This document shows positions 1 through 10,531 of a DNA stretch of 64,000 nt, in pieces (the stretch's first letter is position 1; each line of letters begins with the position of its first letter). The stretch spans positions 62,001 through 126,000 of the forward strand of contig CAKTVL010000001.1 in the NCBI GenBank assembly GCA_934623575.1, in the 5' to 3' direction. The translations under genes and the position numbers were made by a program. Origin of the DNA: an uncultured Oscillospiraceae bacterium. GTDB lineage: Bacteria; Bacillota; Clostridia; Oscillospirales; Oscillospiraceae. Under the pieces are notes generated by a model. It had not been told where the DNA came from, searched no databases, and saw only the letters and a program-made list of their open reading frames with translations.

Positions 1-276
1 GTAGATGACGTAGCACTCCTGCATCTCCCCCATGTAGAAGAAGATGTTCTCCCCCATCTCGATGTGCTCGCCAAAGGTCAGATCCGGCACGAACAGCCGG
101 CCGCTGGTGCGCTTGGGGCCCTTGATGGTAAAGCCCTCCGGCGTGGGGTGCTGCCGCAGCTCGTTGGCCGCCTCCGTCAGGCCGGGGAAGTGCAGCGTCC
201 GCTCCAGCTCCTCCAGCTGTGTGGCACCGTTGATATACACCAGATGATCTTGATCCTTGAACCAGTTGATACGCAT
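1..276 (-). CDS. hypothetical protein, C-terminus outside window
   Basis: This is the N-terminal 92 codons of a leftward gene that runs off the window's left edge. The ATG at 276 follows an AAGGAGG ribosome site by about 7 bases, so the start is well supported. The visible protein is soluble-looking, begins MRINWFKDQDHLVYING, and has no signal peptide or membrane segment. I do not recognise a family. It is separated from the next leftward operon by a terminator at 345-387, so it probably has its own promoter. Confidence 0.65.
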   Translation of the reverse strand, partial: MRINWFKDQDHLVYINGATQLEELERTLHFPGLTEAANELRQHPTPEGFTIKGPKRTSGRLFVPDLTFGEHIEMGENIFFYMGEMQECYVIY

Positions 277-344
277 GGCAGGGCCTCCTTGTCTGTAATA
301 AAACCAGTATACCACACCGCGGCGGCGTTGTCACCACCCGGCGG

Positions 345-387
345 ATAAAAAGAGAGCCGGGAGCGGTAAAGCCGCCCCCGGCTGTGT
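345..387 (-). terminator. rho-independent terminator of the TetR-lipoprotein operon
   Basis: On the minus strand an AGCCGGG...CCCGGCT stem with a short loop is followed by CTCTTTTT, just downstream of the lipoprotein stop at 398. Confidence 0.7.
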
Positions 388-397
388 GTCGTTTCGG

Positions 398-916
398 TCA
401 GCGCAGCCCCGCCGCGTCCATGATGGCCTCGATGCTGTCCACCGGGCCGTCGCTCCAGGGATAGGCCGCGTCCGCGCAGCCGGCGGACTCCAGCAGGCTC
501 TCCGCGCCGGGCTGCAGCAGCTTCTGGTACATGCTGTCCACGTTGGCCAACTTCTCCAGCATCTCCGAGCGGGCGGTCTCGTCCTTGGCGGCCAGCCACT
601 GCTCCGCCGCGGCCTTGATCTCGTCCGCGCCCAGGCCGGTGCCCACGCCCCAGTCCAGCAGCTGCACCGCGCCCTGCACCGCCGTCATGGACGAGCCGGC
701 GGTGCCCACCTGCACGGTCTTATCCACCTGGTCCAGAATGGGCAGGTCGATGGTCTGGCCGCCGTCAGGGGTATCAGCGGTGTCGCCGGTGCCCGGCTGC
801 ACGTTCTCCGCGTCCTGCACCGGCTTGCTCTCGTCCTCCGCCGGCAGCGTCTTGGCGCCGCAGGCACACAGCAGCACGCTGGCCAGAATGGCCAGGATCA
901 ACAGTACTTTTTTCAT
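398..916 (-). CDS. predicted lipoprotein, unknown function
   Basis: A 172-residue protein with an N-terminal signal (MKK followed by about 12 hydrophobic residues) ending LLCAC, which fits a lipobox with the modified Cys near residue 19. The mature part is acidic and Pro/Asp-rich at first, then helical-looking, with no recognised domain. The ATG at 916 has an AAAGGAG site; longer upstream readings would run through the neighbouring membrane-protein gene and are rejected. It lies 32 bases downstream of that gene and is the last gene of a three-gene operon headed by a TetR regulator. The context suggests an envelope function under TetR control; the function itself is unknown. Confidence 0.8.
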   Translation of the reverse strand: MKKVLLILAILASVLLCACGAKTLPAEDESKPVQDAENVQPGTGDTADTPDGGQTIDLPILDQVDKTVQVGTAGSSMTAVQGAVQLLDWGVGTGLGADEIKAAAEQWLAAKDETARSEMLEKLANVDSMYQKLLQPGAESLLESAGCADAAYPWSDGPVDSIEAIMDAAGLR

Positions 917-948
917 GAAAATCGCTCCTTTCGTTTTCGCCGCTTTCC

Positions 949-1497
949 TTACACCTCCCGGAAGCGGCCCTCTCTGCACCGGATGCTCCGCAGCCCCGTG
1001 TGCCGTAAGCCCAGCAGCGGGTCCGCCCCGATATGGGGATAGTCCGCCGCGTCCACGCGGAAGCTCTCCTGCCGCCGGAACACCCAGGCCGCATAGCCCG
1101 TGGCCGCCTGGGCCAGGCCGATCACAAAAAAGGCGGTGGACATGAAGTTCAGCGGGAACATGTAGAACTGGATGCAGATCCACAGCATCAGCGTCACGCC
1201 GAACACGCCGCCCAGGGTATCGCCCAGGGGCTTTTTGGCCAGCAGCAGGCCCGCCGCCGTCAGATTGGTAAGGCCGCTGACCACCAGCAGCGCCCAGCCG
1301 GAGAACCGGAGATCCTGAAAGACCACGTCGGCAAAGGGCAGCTTCTGGAAGTACGGCAGCATGGCGTCCATGCCCATGGACCGGCCGGTGGGGTCGATGA
1401 GCATCATCAGTGCGCCGCCCACCGCGCCCACGCCCACAAACAGCGTCCAGAACAGCAGCCATTTCCGGGCGGCGGCGTATCGTGAATGGGTGGTCAC
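949..1497 (-). CDS. integral membrane protein, unknown function
   Basis: A 182-residue protein with about four hydrophobic segments: near residues 13-33, 66-86, 95-115 and 120-140. It ends in a basic soluble tail. I choose the GTG at 1497, which has a GGGGGGAG site upstream; no ATG fits better. Segment spacing resembles small four-helix DoxX/DUF-type membrane proteins, but I cannot assign a family. It is the middle gene between the TetR regulator (39 bases upstream) and the lipoprotein, and is probably co-transcribed with both. Confidence 0.75.
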   Translation of the reverse strand: MTTHSRYAAARKWLLFWTLFVGVGAVGGALMMLIDPTGRSMGMDAMLPYFQKLPFADVVFQDLRFSGWALLVVSGLTNLTAAGLLLAKKPLGDTLGGVFGVTLMLWICIQFYMFPLNFMSTAFFVIGLAQAATGYAAWVFRRQESFRVDAADYPHIGADPLLGLRHTGLRSIRCREGRFREV

Positions 1498-1535
1498 TGG
1501 CCGTCACTCCCCCCTCTTTCCCATTTTCGTCCTCC

Positions 1536-2156
1536 TTATTTCTTCCCTTCCACCAGGCCGCGGAACAGGGCGTCCTTGTTGAAATCGCCCTCCACGAAGC
1601 CGGGTATCTCCTTGATGCTCTTGCACAGGCTCAGGCTGAAGCCCACGGTGATCTGCTCCAGCTCCTCCGGGGTGTAGTCCATGTTGCCGGTGACGATCAG
1701 CGTGGCGATGCTGTGGCTCACCAGCCACATGTCCCGGAAGTAGTAGTCCGCCTCCGCCGCGGTGATGTGATAGATCTCCATCAGGGAGGGGCGCACCAGC
1801 TCCTGGGAGTGGCGCATGGCCCGCAGGGCCGCGCCGTCGCCGGAGGTCAACAGCAGCAGACGGTACAGCTCCGGCTCCTCCCGGGCGAAACGGGCGTACT
1901 GCTTTCCGTAGCCCAGGAAGGGGATCTCCTGCCGCAGGCCCTCGGCCACATATTCGTCGAACCGCTGCTGGGCCAGGGCGCAGACGTCGGCGCGCAGGGC
2001 CTCCATGGTGCCGAAGCAGGTGAAAATGGGCCGGGTGGAGATGTCCAGCGCCTCCGCCACCGCCTTGGCCGTCAGCGCGCCGGCGCCCTGGCGACTCACC
2101 ACGTCCATGGCCGCCGCGGCCAGCTGCTGCCGGGTGAACTTGTTTTTCGGTGCCAT
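1536..2156 (-). CDS. TetR/AcrR-family transcriptional regulator
   Basis: A 206-residue protein. The N-terminal 50 residues form a TetR-type helix-turn-helix (FTRQQLAAAAMDVVSRQG, then ALTAKAVAEALDISTRPIFTCF), followed by an all-helical ligand/dimer domain. The ATG at 2156 sits 6 bases after AAGGAGG; the longer frame from 2192 begins inside the operator and is less likely. A promoter (TTGACA-16-TATAAT) and repeated ATGCAC motifs lie directly upstream, so autoregulation is likely. The ligand is unknown. A closely similar promoter/operator precedes the lipoprotein gene at 60.9-62.8 kb, so this regulator may also control that gene. Confidence 0.85.
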   Translation of the reverse strand: MAPKNKFTRQQLAAAAMDVVSRQGAGALTAKAVAEALDISTRPIFTCFGTMEALRADVCALAQQRFDEYVAEGLRQEIPFLGYGKQYARFAREEPELYRLLLLTSGDGAALRAMRHSQELVRPSLMEIYHITAAEADYYFRDMWLVSHSIATLIVTGNMDYTPEELEQITVGFSLSLCKSIKEIPGFVEGDFNKDALFRGLVEGKK

Positions 2157-2171
2157 TGCAGTCCTCCTTCC

Positions 2172-2206
2172 AATATGCACTATGTAATGCACATCAAGCG
2201 ATGCAC
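2172..2206. promoter_or_regulatory. candidate TetR operator, ATGCAC repeats
   Basis: Three copies of ATGCAC lie within 35 bases between the TetR start and its -10 box. They include AATGCACATC followed by GCG, which is shared with the operator at 62799-62836. Position just downstream of the -10 is typical for steric repression. Identification as the TetR site is inference. Confidence 0.55.
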
Positions 2207-2234
2207 ATTATAGCACGCCTCGCCGATTTGTCAA
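2207..2234 (-). promoter_or_regulatory. sigma-A promoter of the TetR operon
   Basis: Minus strand: TTGACA (2234-2229), 16-base spacer, TATAAT (2212-2207). Both hexamers are perfect. Confidence 0.75.
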
Positions 2235-2329
2235 CCCCCGATGGGACAAATTTCGCCGCAAATCCCCGGAAAGCGGCGGAATGTGTTTTCCGGCTTGTTT
2301 CCCCTGCTGACGGTATGCTTCTGCGCAGC

Positions 2330-2368
2330 AAAAAACGGCGGCCAAAGCGAGAGACGCTTTGACCGCCG
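2330..2368 (-). terminator. rho-independent terminator of ribU
   Basis: A long minus-strand stem (CGGCGGTCAAAGCG pairing with CGCTTTGGCCGCCG, one mismatch) is followed by TTTTTT just after the ribU stop. Confidence 0.8.
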
Positions 2369-2377
2369 GGGCCGGGA

Positions 2378-2983
2378 TCACTTGTGCAGCAGGGGGCTCA
2401 GGGGCTTGTAGATCAGGAAGCACAACGCCACGTCCAGCAATCCCTTGCACAGGGTGAAGGGGATGTTGAACACCATCAGGCAGTTCAGCAGCGCGTTGGA
2501 GGTCGGCACCTGCGCCACCGTCCCCAGGATCTCCTGGTACATGCCCACGATGGCCTCCAGCGGCATGCCGTACAGCACCACATAGGCGGGATAGACGATG
2601 AAATAGTTGATGGGCAGGCTGATGACCGCCATGGCGGCGGCTCCGGCCAAGGAGCCCCACAGCGCCCCGCCCCGGTTCTTGTGCTTCTTGTAGATGATAC
2701 CCGCAATAAACGCGAACACCGCGCCCAGCAGGAAGTTGGACAGCTCGCCCACGCCGGCGCTGGAGCCGAAGGGCAGGTGCAGCAGGTTCTTCACCAGCTG
2801 GATGGCCACGCCGTACACCGGGCCCAGGGAGAAGGTGCCCAGCAGGGCGGGCAGGTCGGAGATGTCCAGCTTGATGAAGGCCGGCATCAGCGGGATGGAG
2901 AACTCGATGAACTGCAGGACGGCGGCCACGGCGGCCAGCAGGGCGGCCACGGCCAGATGATGGGTCTTTTGCTTCTGTGTCAT
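2378..2983 (-). CDS. ribU: ECF transporter riboflavin-binding S component RibU
   Basis: A 201-residue membrane protein with six hydrophobic segments, matching the size and layout of ECF S components. The segment FIEFSIPLMPAFIKLDISDL followed by PALLGTFSLGPVYG is the RibU-type riboflavin-binding signature. It imports riboflavin with the shared EcfAA'T energising module, which is not in this window. An FMN riboswitch directly upstream independently supports the substrate. The ATG at 2983 follows AAAGGAG; the longer frame from 3046 lacks a ribosome site and enters the riboswitch expression platform. Its own terminator follows, so it is monocistronic. Confidence 0.93.
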   Translation of the reverse strand: MTQKQKTHHLAVAALLAAVAAVLQFIEFSIPLMPAFIKLDISDLPALLGTFSLGPVYGVAIQLVKNLLHLPFGSSAGVGELSNFLLGAVFAFIAGIIYKKHKNRGGALWGSLAGAAAMAVISLPINYFIVYPAYVVLYGMPLEAIVGMYQEILGTVAQVPTSNALLNCLMVFNIPFTLCKGLLDVALCFLIYKPLSPLLHK

Positions 2984-3072
2984 AAAAAAACACTCCTTTT
3001 CGATGATAAACACCCGGAAAATTGCCTTCCAAGGTGTACGCATCAAAAAAGAGCATCACAAAATGCCATACA

Positions 3073-3184
3073 CGCCTTCTCTCATCCAGACTATACTGTC
3101 GGTACCGGAATCACACCGGTTCCTGCGGCTTGCGCCGCTCGCGGACTATACCGCCGGTGGGGAATCGCACCCCGCCCCGAAGAC
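3073..3184 (-). ncRNA. FMN riboswitch (RFN element)
   Basis: The minus strand shows the conserved RFN core in order: CTTCGGGGCGGGGTG, CGATTCCCCACCGGCGGTA, TAGTCCGCGAGCG, CCGGTGTGATTCCGGT, and ACAGTATAGTCTGGATGAGAG closing the P1 stem. FMN binding should shut down ribU. The 90 bases before the ribU start contain alternative pairings (GATGCGTACACC with upstream segments) that could form a terminator or sequester the AAAGGAG site; I cannot decide which by eye. Confidence 0.95.
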
Positions 3185-3209
3185 AAATATGCGGTTGTTT
3201 TCGACAGGT

Positions 3210-3238
3210 ATCGTACCACGACAGCGCCTGTAAGTCAA
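3210..3238 (-). promoter_or_regulatory. sigma-A promoter of the FMN riboswitch/ribU
   Basis: Minus strand: TTGACT (3238-3233), 17-base spacer, TACGAT (3215-3210), placed so that transcription would start just before the riboswitch. Confidence 0.75.
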
Positions 3239-3245
3239 TACCCTA

Positions 3246-3274
3246 TTTACAGCGGCGGATTTTTTCGATACAAT
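3246..3274 (+). promoter_or_regulatory. sigma-A promoter of the SLOG-family gene
   Basis: TTTACA (3246-3251), 17 bases, TACAAT (3269-3274), 27 bases before the ATG at 3301. It is divergent from the ribU promoter. Confidence 0.7.
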
Positions 3275-3300
3275 GTGTTGTGAGAAAGGCGGTGAGGTGC

Positions 3301-3804
3301 ATGCCTGCGCGACAAATGACCGTGTGCTTTTCCGGCTATCGCCCGGAGAAGCTGCCCTGGGGCGGCGACGAGAGCGACCCCCGCTGCGCGCTGCTGAAGC
3401 AGCGGCTGCGCCGCGCCGTGTGCGATGCCTGCGCCGACGGCTACCGGCACTTTATCTGCGGCATGGCCCGGGGCGTGGACACCTACTGCGCCGAGATCGT
3501 CCTGGCCCTGCGGCAGCAGTACCCGGACATCACGCTGGAGGCGGCCATTCCCTGCCCCAGCCAGAGCGACGCCTGGCTGCCGGAGGAGCAGGCGCGGTGG
3601 CGCTCCATGGTGGAGCGCTGCGACTTCGAGACGGTGGTGCAGGACCACTACGGCCCCGGCTGCATGCAGCGGCGCAACCGCTACATGGTGGACCACGCCG
3701 CGCGGCTGATCGCCGTTTTTGACGGCCAGGAGGGCGGCACCCGCCGCACGGTGGAGTACGCCCTGCGCTGCGGCCTGGAGATCGTGTATGTGGGGGTGGA
3801 GTGA
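3301..3804 (+). CDS. SLOG/DUF1273 (YpsA-like) nucleotide-binding protein
   Basis: A 167-residue protein starting MPARQMTVCFSGYRPEKL. The early VCFSGYRP segment, the central FICGMARGVDTYCAEIVL (a Rossmann-type GMARGVD loop), and the late IAVFDGQEGGTRRTVEYA with a GG-T-R phosphate-binding pattern are typical of the DUF1273/YpsA branch of the SLOG superfamily, related to DprA and lysine-decarboxylase-like folds. These proteins are thought to bind nucleotide-related ligands; the exact role here is unknown. ATG 3301 follows a GAGGTG-type site and a good promoter. Monocistronic. Confidence 0.8.
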   Translation: MPARQMTVCFSGYRPEKLPWGGDESDPRCALLKQRLRRAVCDACADGYRHFICGMARGVDTYCAEIVLALRQQYPDITLEAAIPCPSQSDAWLPEEQARWRSMVERCDFETVVQDHYGPGCMQRRNRYMVDHAARLIAVFDGQEGGTRRTVEYALRCGLEIVYVGVE

Positions 3805-3834
3805 AAAAGGGAAGGCATTTGCGGCGCTGCGCAC

Positions 3835-3984
3835 CCGGGGCTTTTACGGCTGGCCGGTGCGCCTAAGGGTACTTGCGGAGCGGGCCGCACCCCAAGGGCA
3901 CTTGCTGCGCGGCGTGGGCATCGGCCCCTACGAAAAAGGATGCGGAGCACCACGCGCTGCGCGCCTCGCAATGACAGAAGATGC
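3835..3984. repeat. dispersed-repeat-like non-coding element
   Basis: A 150-base stretch between convergent genes contains an internal imperfect direct repeat: AAGGGTACTTGCGGAGCG at 3865 and AAGGGCACTTGCTGCGCG at 3894, with a 29-base period. It ends in GCGCCTCGCAATGACAGAAG. Segments with this CTCGCAATGACA wording recur between genes in many clostridial genomes and are often mis-called as short ORFs. Only one copy is visible in this window, so its repeat status is recollection, not observation. Confidence 0.4.
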
Positions 3985-4017
3985 AAAAAAAGAACCGGCG
4001 GGGCCGGTTCTTTTTTT
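3985..4017. terminator. bidirectional terminator between the SLOG gene and atpC
   Basis: GAACCGGC-GGG-GCCGGTTC stem flanked by A7 on the left and T7 on the right, so it can work for both convergent genes. Confidence 0.85.
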
Positions 4018-4023
4018 GTGTCG

Positions 4024-4430
4024 TTATCCTCTGCCGCTGATGCGCAGGCGGTTCAGGGCGCGGGCCAGGTTGCCCTGGGCCAGCTGGTACTCGGCCATGC
4101 TGCGCTTCTGGCGCAGCTGCTCCTCCGCCTCCTGACGGGCCCGGAGAGCGCGGTTGACGTCGATGTCCTCTGGCCGCTCCGCGGCGTCCAGCAGCAGCAG
4201 CACCCGGTCGCCGTCGATCTTGAACAGGCCCGGCGCCACGGCGGCACGGCGGATCTCGCCGTCCTCCGTTTCGAACCGCAGCTCGCCGGCGCTGACGGCG
4301 CCCACCGTTTTGCAGTGGCCGGCCAGCACGCCGTACTCGCCGTCGGTGGTGGGGATGACCGCCGAGACGCACCTGCCCCGGAAAAAGGGCACGCTGGCCG
4401 CCAGCACATCCAGTTGGAACGTGGCCGCCA

Positions 4431-4431
<1 letters not shown>
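4024..4431 (-). CDS. atpC: ATP synthase F1 epsilon subunit
   Basis: A 135-residue protein. It has the N-terminal beta-sandwich of epsilon (FQLDVLAASVPFF, then a DGEYGVLAGHCKTVGAVSAGELRF core) and a C-terminal two-helix hairpin (ARQEAEEQLRQKRSMAEYQL). Epsilon couples the c-ring/gamma rotor and can inhibit ATP hydrolysis. The ATG at 4431 overlaps the atpD stop by one base (TGATG), indicating translational coupling. The preceding GTG at 4434 is possible but less likely. It is the last gene of the atp operon. Confidence 0.95.
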
Positions 4432-6742
<2,311 letters not shown>

Positions 6743-6746
6743 GCGC

Positions 6747-8484
<1,738 letters not shown>

Positions 8485-8498
<14 letters not shown>

Positions 8499-8982
8499 GC
8501 GTTTCCTCCCCCGCTGCCTTCACAAAGGAGTCGTAAGCCTGGGCCGTCTGAGCGGCCAGCAGCTTCTCCATGGCGTCCTCGGCAATGGCCACCGCCTCGC
8601 GGTTGGCCTCGGCCACGATCTTCTGCCGCTCGTTCTCGGCGGCGGACTTGGCGTCGGAGAGGATCTTCTCCGCCTGGGCCCGGGCCGCGTCGCGCTGCTG
8701 CTGGGCGGCGGCCTCCGCCTCCTTGGCGGCGGCGGCGCGCTTTTCCTCCAGCTCGGTGTCAAAGTCGGCCTCGCGCTGGGCCATGGCGGCCTTCAGCGCC
8801 TCGGTGTCCTTCTCCCGGGCCACAGCGGCGGCCTCCATGTCGGCATAGTGCTTCTCCCGCTTGTCCATAAAGCTCTTCACCGGCTTGAACAGCAGCAGAT
8901 ACAGTCCGCCCACCAGGATGGAGAAGTTGAAGAAGTGCAGCAATATCTGCTGCCAATCGATATTCAGAGGGATATTACTCAT
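8485..8982 (-). CDS. atpF: ATP synthase Fo b subunit
   Basis: A 165-residue peripheral-stalk subunit. It has one membrane helix at about residues 10-32 (ILLHFFNFSILVGGLYLLL) followed by FKPVKSFMDKREKHY and a long Ala/Glu/Lys-rich coiled coil. The extreme C-terminus reads AQAYDSFVKAAGEETHEHD. It is of ordinary length and not itself fused to delta, unlike the mycobacterial b-delta protein. The 3' end overlaps the downstream delta/alpha fusion gene by 14 bases. Confidence 0.95.
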
Positions 8983-9000
8983 AGCGTCTCTCCCCGTTCC

Positions 9001-9378
9001 TTACAGCACGAAGATGATAAGGATGACCACCAGCAGGGCGTAGATGATCGCGGTCTCCAGGAACACAAGGCCCAGCATCATGGTGGTGCGGATCTTGCCC
9101 TCGGCCTCCGGCTGGCGGGCGATGCCCTCGGCGGACTTGGCGATGGCCATACCCATACCGATGGCGCCGCCGGCGGCGGCCACACCGATGGCGATGGCGG
9201 AGGCGATGGCCTTGGCGCTGCTGACGCTGCTGTCAGCGGAGGTCTCCTCGGTCTGGGTGACGGCGGCGCCGTCCGCCGGCTCCGTGTCGGCAAAGGCGGT
9301 CACGGTAAACAGTGCGGTCAGTGCCAGCACCAGGCACAGCACCAGGGCAAACGCTTTCTTGTTAAACAGCTTCTTCAT
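9001..9378 (-). CDS. atpE: ATP synthase Fo c subunit with N-terminal signal-like extension
   Basis: A 125-residue protein, whereas c subunits are usually 70-90. Residues 1-30 look like a signal peptide (MKKLFNKK, hydrophobic core, TAFA) and 31-52 form an acidic Ser/Thr linker. The two-helix c hairpin is 53-125. The loop is ARQPEAEG; the ion-binding helix 2 has Glu108-Thr109 and Tyr113, as in Na+ rings, but the helix-1 position that is Gln in Na+ rings aligns with Met75. Ion specificity (H+ or Na+) is therefore ambiguous. ATG 9378 has a ribosome site; an upstream in-frame start at 9396 would overlap the atpB stop. Confidence 0.93.
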   Translation of the reverse strand: MKKLFNKKAFALVLCLVLALTALFTVTAFADTEPADGAAVTQTEETSADSSVSSAKAIASAIAIGVAAAGGAIGMGMAIAKSAEGIARQPEAEGKIRTTMMLGLVFLETAIIYALLVVILIIFVL

Positions 9379-9395
9379 GGTTTCTCTTTCCTCCA

Positions 9396-10244
9396 TCAGT
9401 TATTTACAGTCTCGGTTTTCAGTTTCTTGGCTTTCTTGGGCTTGGGCGCGTGCTTTTCCGTGGTCTCGCCATAGAACATGGACGTCAGGGTGGTCAGCAC
9501 GTACGCCTGGATCAGCGCGTGGAGCAGTGTGAACAGCACGGCCACGATCACGGGGATCACATAGCTCAGCGTCACATAGTAGTACACCAGCTCCGTCACC
9601 AGCAGGCCGCTGAGCAGCGCGCCGAACATACGGAAGCTCATGGAGATGGGCAGGGAGAAGTCCTTCAGTGCCTTGCCCGCGCCCTTGAGGCCGTTGGCCA
9701 CGATGCCGCCCACCAGGATCACGCCGTAGGACAGGCAGCCCAGGGAGATGGCCGCGTTGACGTCCGACAGCGGGGCCGGCAGGGCGATGGTGTGCCCGTT
9801 GGTGGTGACGGCCTGGAAGCCGAACAGCTCGAACAGCGTGCCCACAAAGATGTACACGCCGGCGCCGAAGATGTACGCGCCCAGGAAGCCGTTGCGGTGA
9901 GGGCTGTTGCCCTTGGCCATGCCGTCGAACAATCCCACCACGGTCTCCAGCAGCATCTGCAGCTTGCCCGGCACCAGCTTGAACCGGGGAATGACGAAGA
10001 GCCGCAGCAGCACCGCCGCCAGCAGCAGCGCCAGCACCACGATCAGCGAGGAGATGTACGCTGGGTTCACGTCCTTCAGCCCGAACAGGCTGATGCGGTT
10101 CGTGCCGTGGAGCACTGCGTCACGCATGGCCTCCTGCACCGACTCTGACTTGCCGTGTCCGGGGACCAGCAGAGAAGCGGCCAGGAACGCCGCGGTGATG
10201 GCCAGCCACACCACGATGAACCTTGTTTTCTTCTTTTTTTCCAT
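9396..10244 (-). CDS. atpB: ATP synthase Fo a subunit
   Basis: A 282-residue membrane protein with about six hydrophobic helices. The essential Arg of the ion half-channels is Arg205 in [19 protein letters not shown]; the usual Asn after the Phe-Gly is Ala. The C-terminal helix segment [17 protein letters not shown] is typical, and the tail is Lys-rich. ATG 10244 has an AAAGGTG site; the frame could extend to 10334 but that would run toward the promoter. It is the first gene of the atp operon, with no atpI or other leader gene before it. Confidence 0.95.
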   Translation of the reverse strand: MEKKKKTRFIVVWLAITAAFLAASLLVPGHGKSESVQEAMRDAVLHGTNRISLFGLKDVNPAYISSLIVVLALLLAAVLLRLFVIPRFKLVPGKLQMLLETVVGLFDGMAKGNSPHRNGFLGAYIFGAGVYIFVGTLFELFGFQAVTTNGHTIALPAPLSDVNAAISLGCLSYGVILVGGIVANGLKGAGKALKDFSLPISMSFRMFGALLSGLLVTELVYYYVTLSYVIPVIVAVLFTLLHALIQAYVLTTLTSMFYGETTEKHAPKPKKAKKLKTETVNN

Positions 10245-10388
10245 TCTTCTTTCACCTTTTACATCCGGTAAAGTATTGTGCCGTGTCGCTTCATATAACG
10301 GCAGAAGCGGCACGCCGCCCTCCCCCGGCTTCACGTTTTCTTAGCGAAATCTTTACACCGGTGTTGGGCATCTTGACACTTCCTTTTT

Positions 10389-10417
10389 ATTATAATAAAA
10401 ACCATACGCTAACACAA
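10389..10417 (-). promoter_or_regulatory. probable promoter of the atp operon
   Basis: Minus strand: TTGTGT (10417-10412), 17 bases, TATAAT (10394-10389), about 145 bases before atpB. The -10 is perfect and the -35 weak. Confidence 0.55.
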
Positions 10418-10496
10418 GCTTTTTTTCGGTAGAAGGGCCACAACATTTGACGGAAATCGGCAAAATTTTTATCACTTCGCGCGTTTTGACGCAACA

Positions 10497-10524
10497 AATA
10501 TCCCCCGGCAAAGCCGGGGGATAT
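10497..10524 (-). terminator. terminator-like hairpin after ygiQ
   Basis: Perfect inverted repeat ATATCCCCCGGC / GCCGGGGGATAT with a 3-4 base loop, 8 bases past the ygiQ stop. The following T run (TTTGTTG) is weak. Confidence 0.6.
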
Positions 10525-10531
10525 GTATTGC

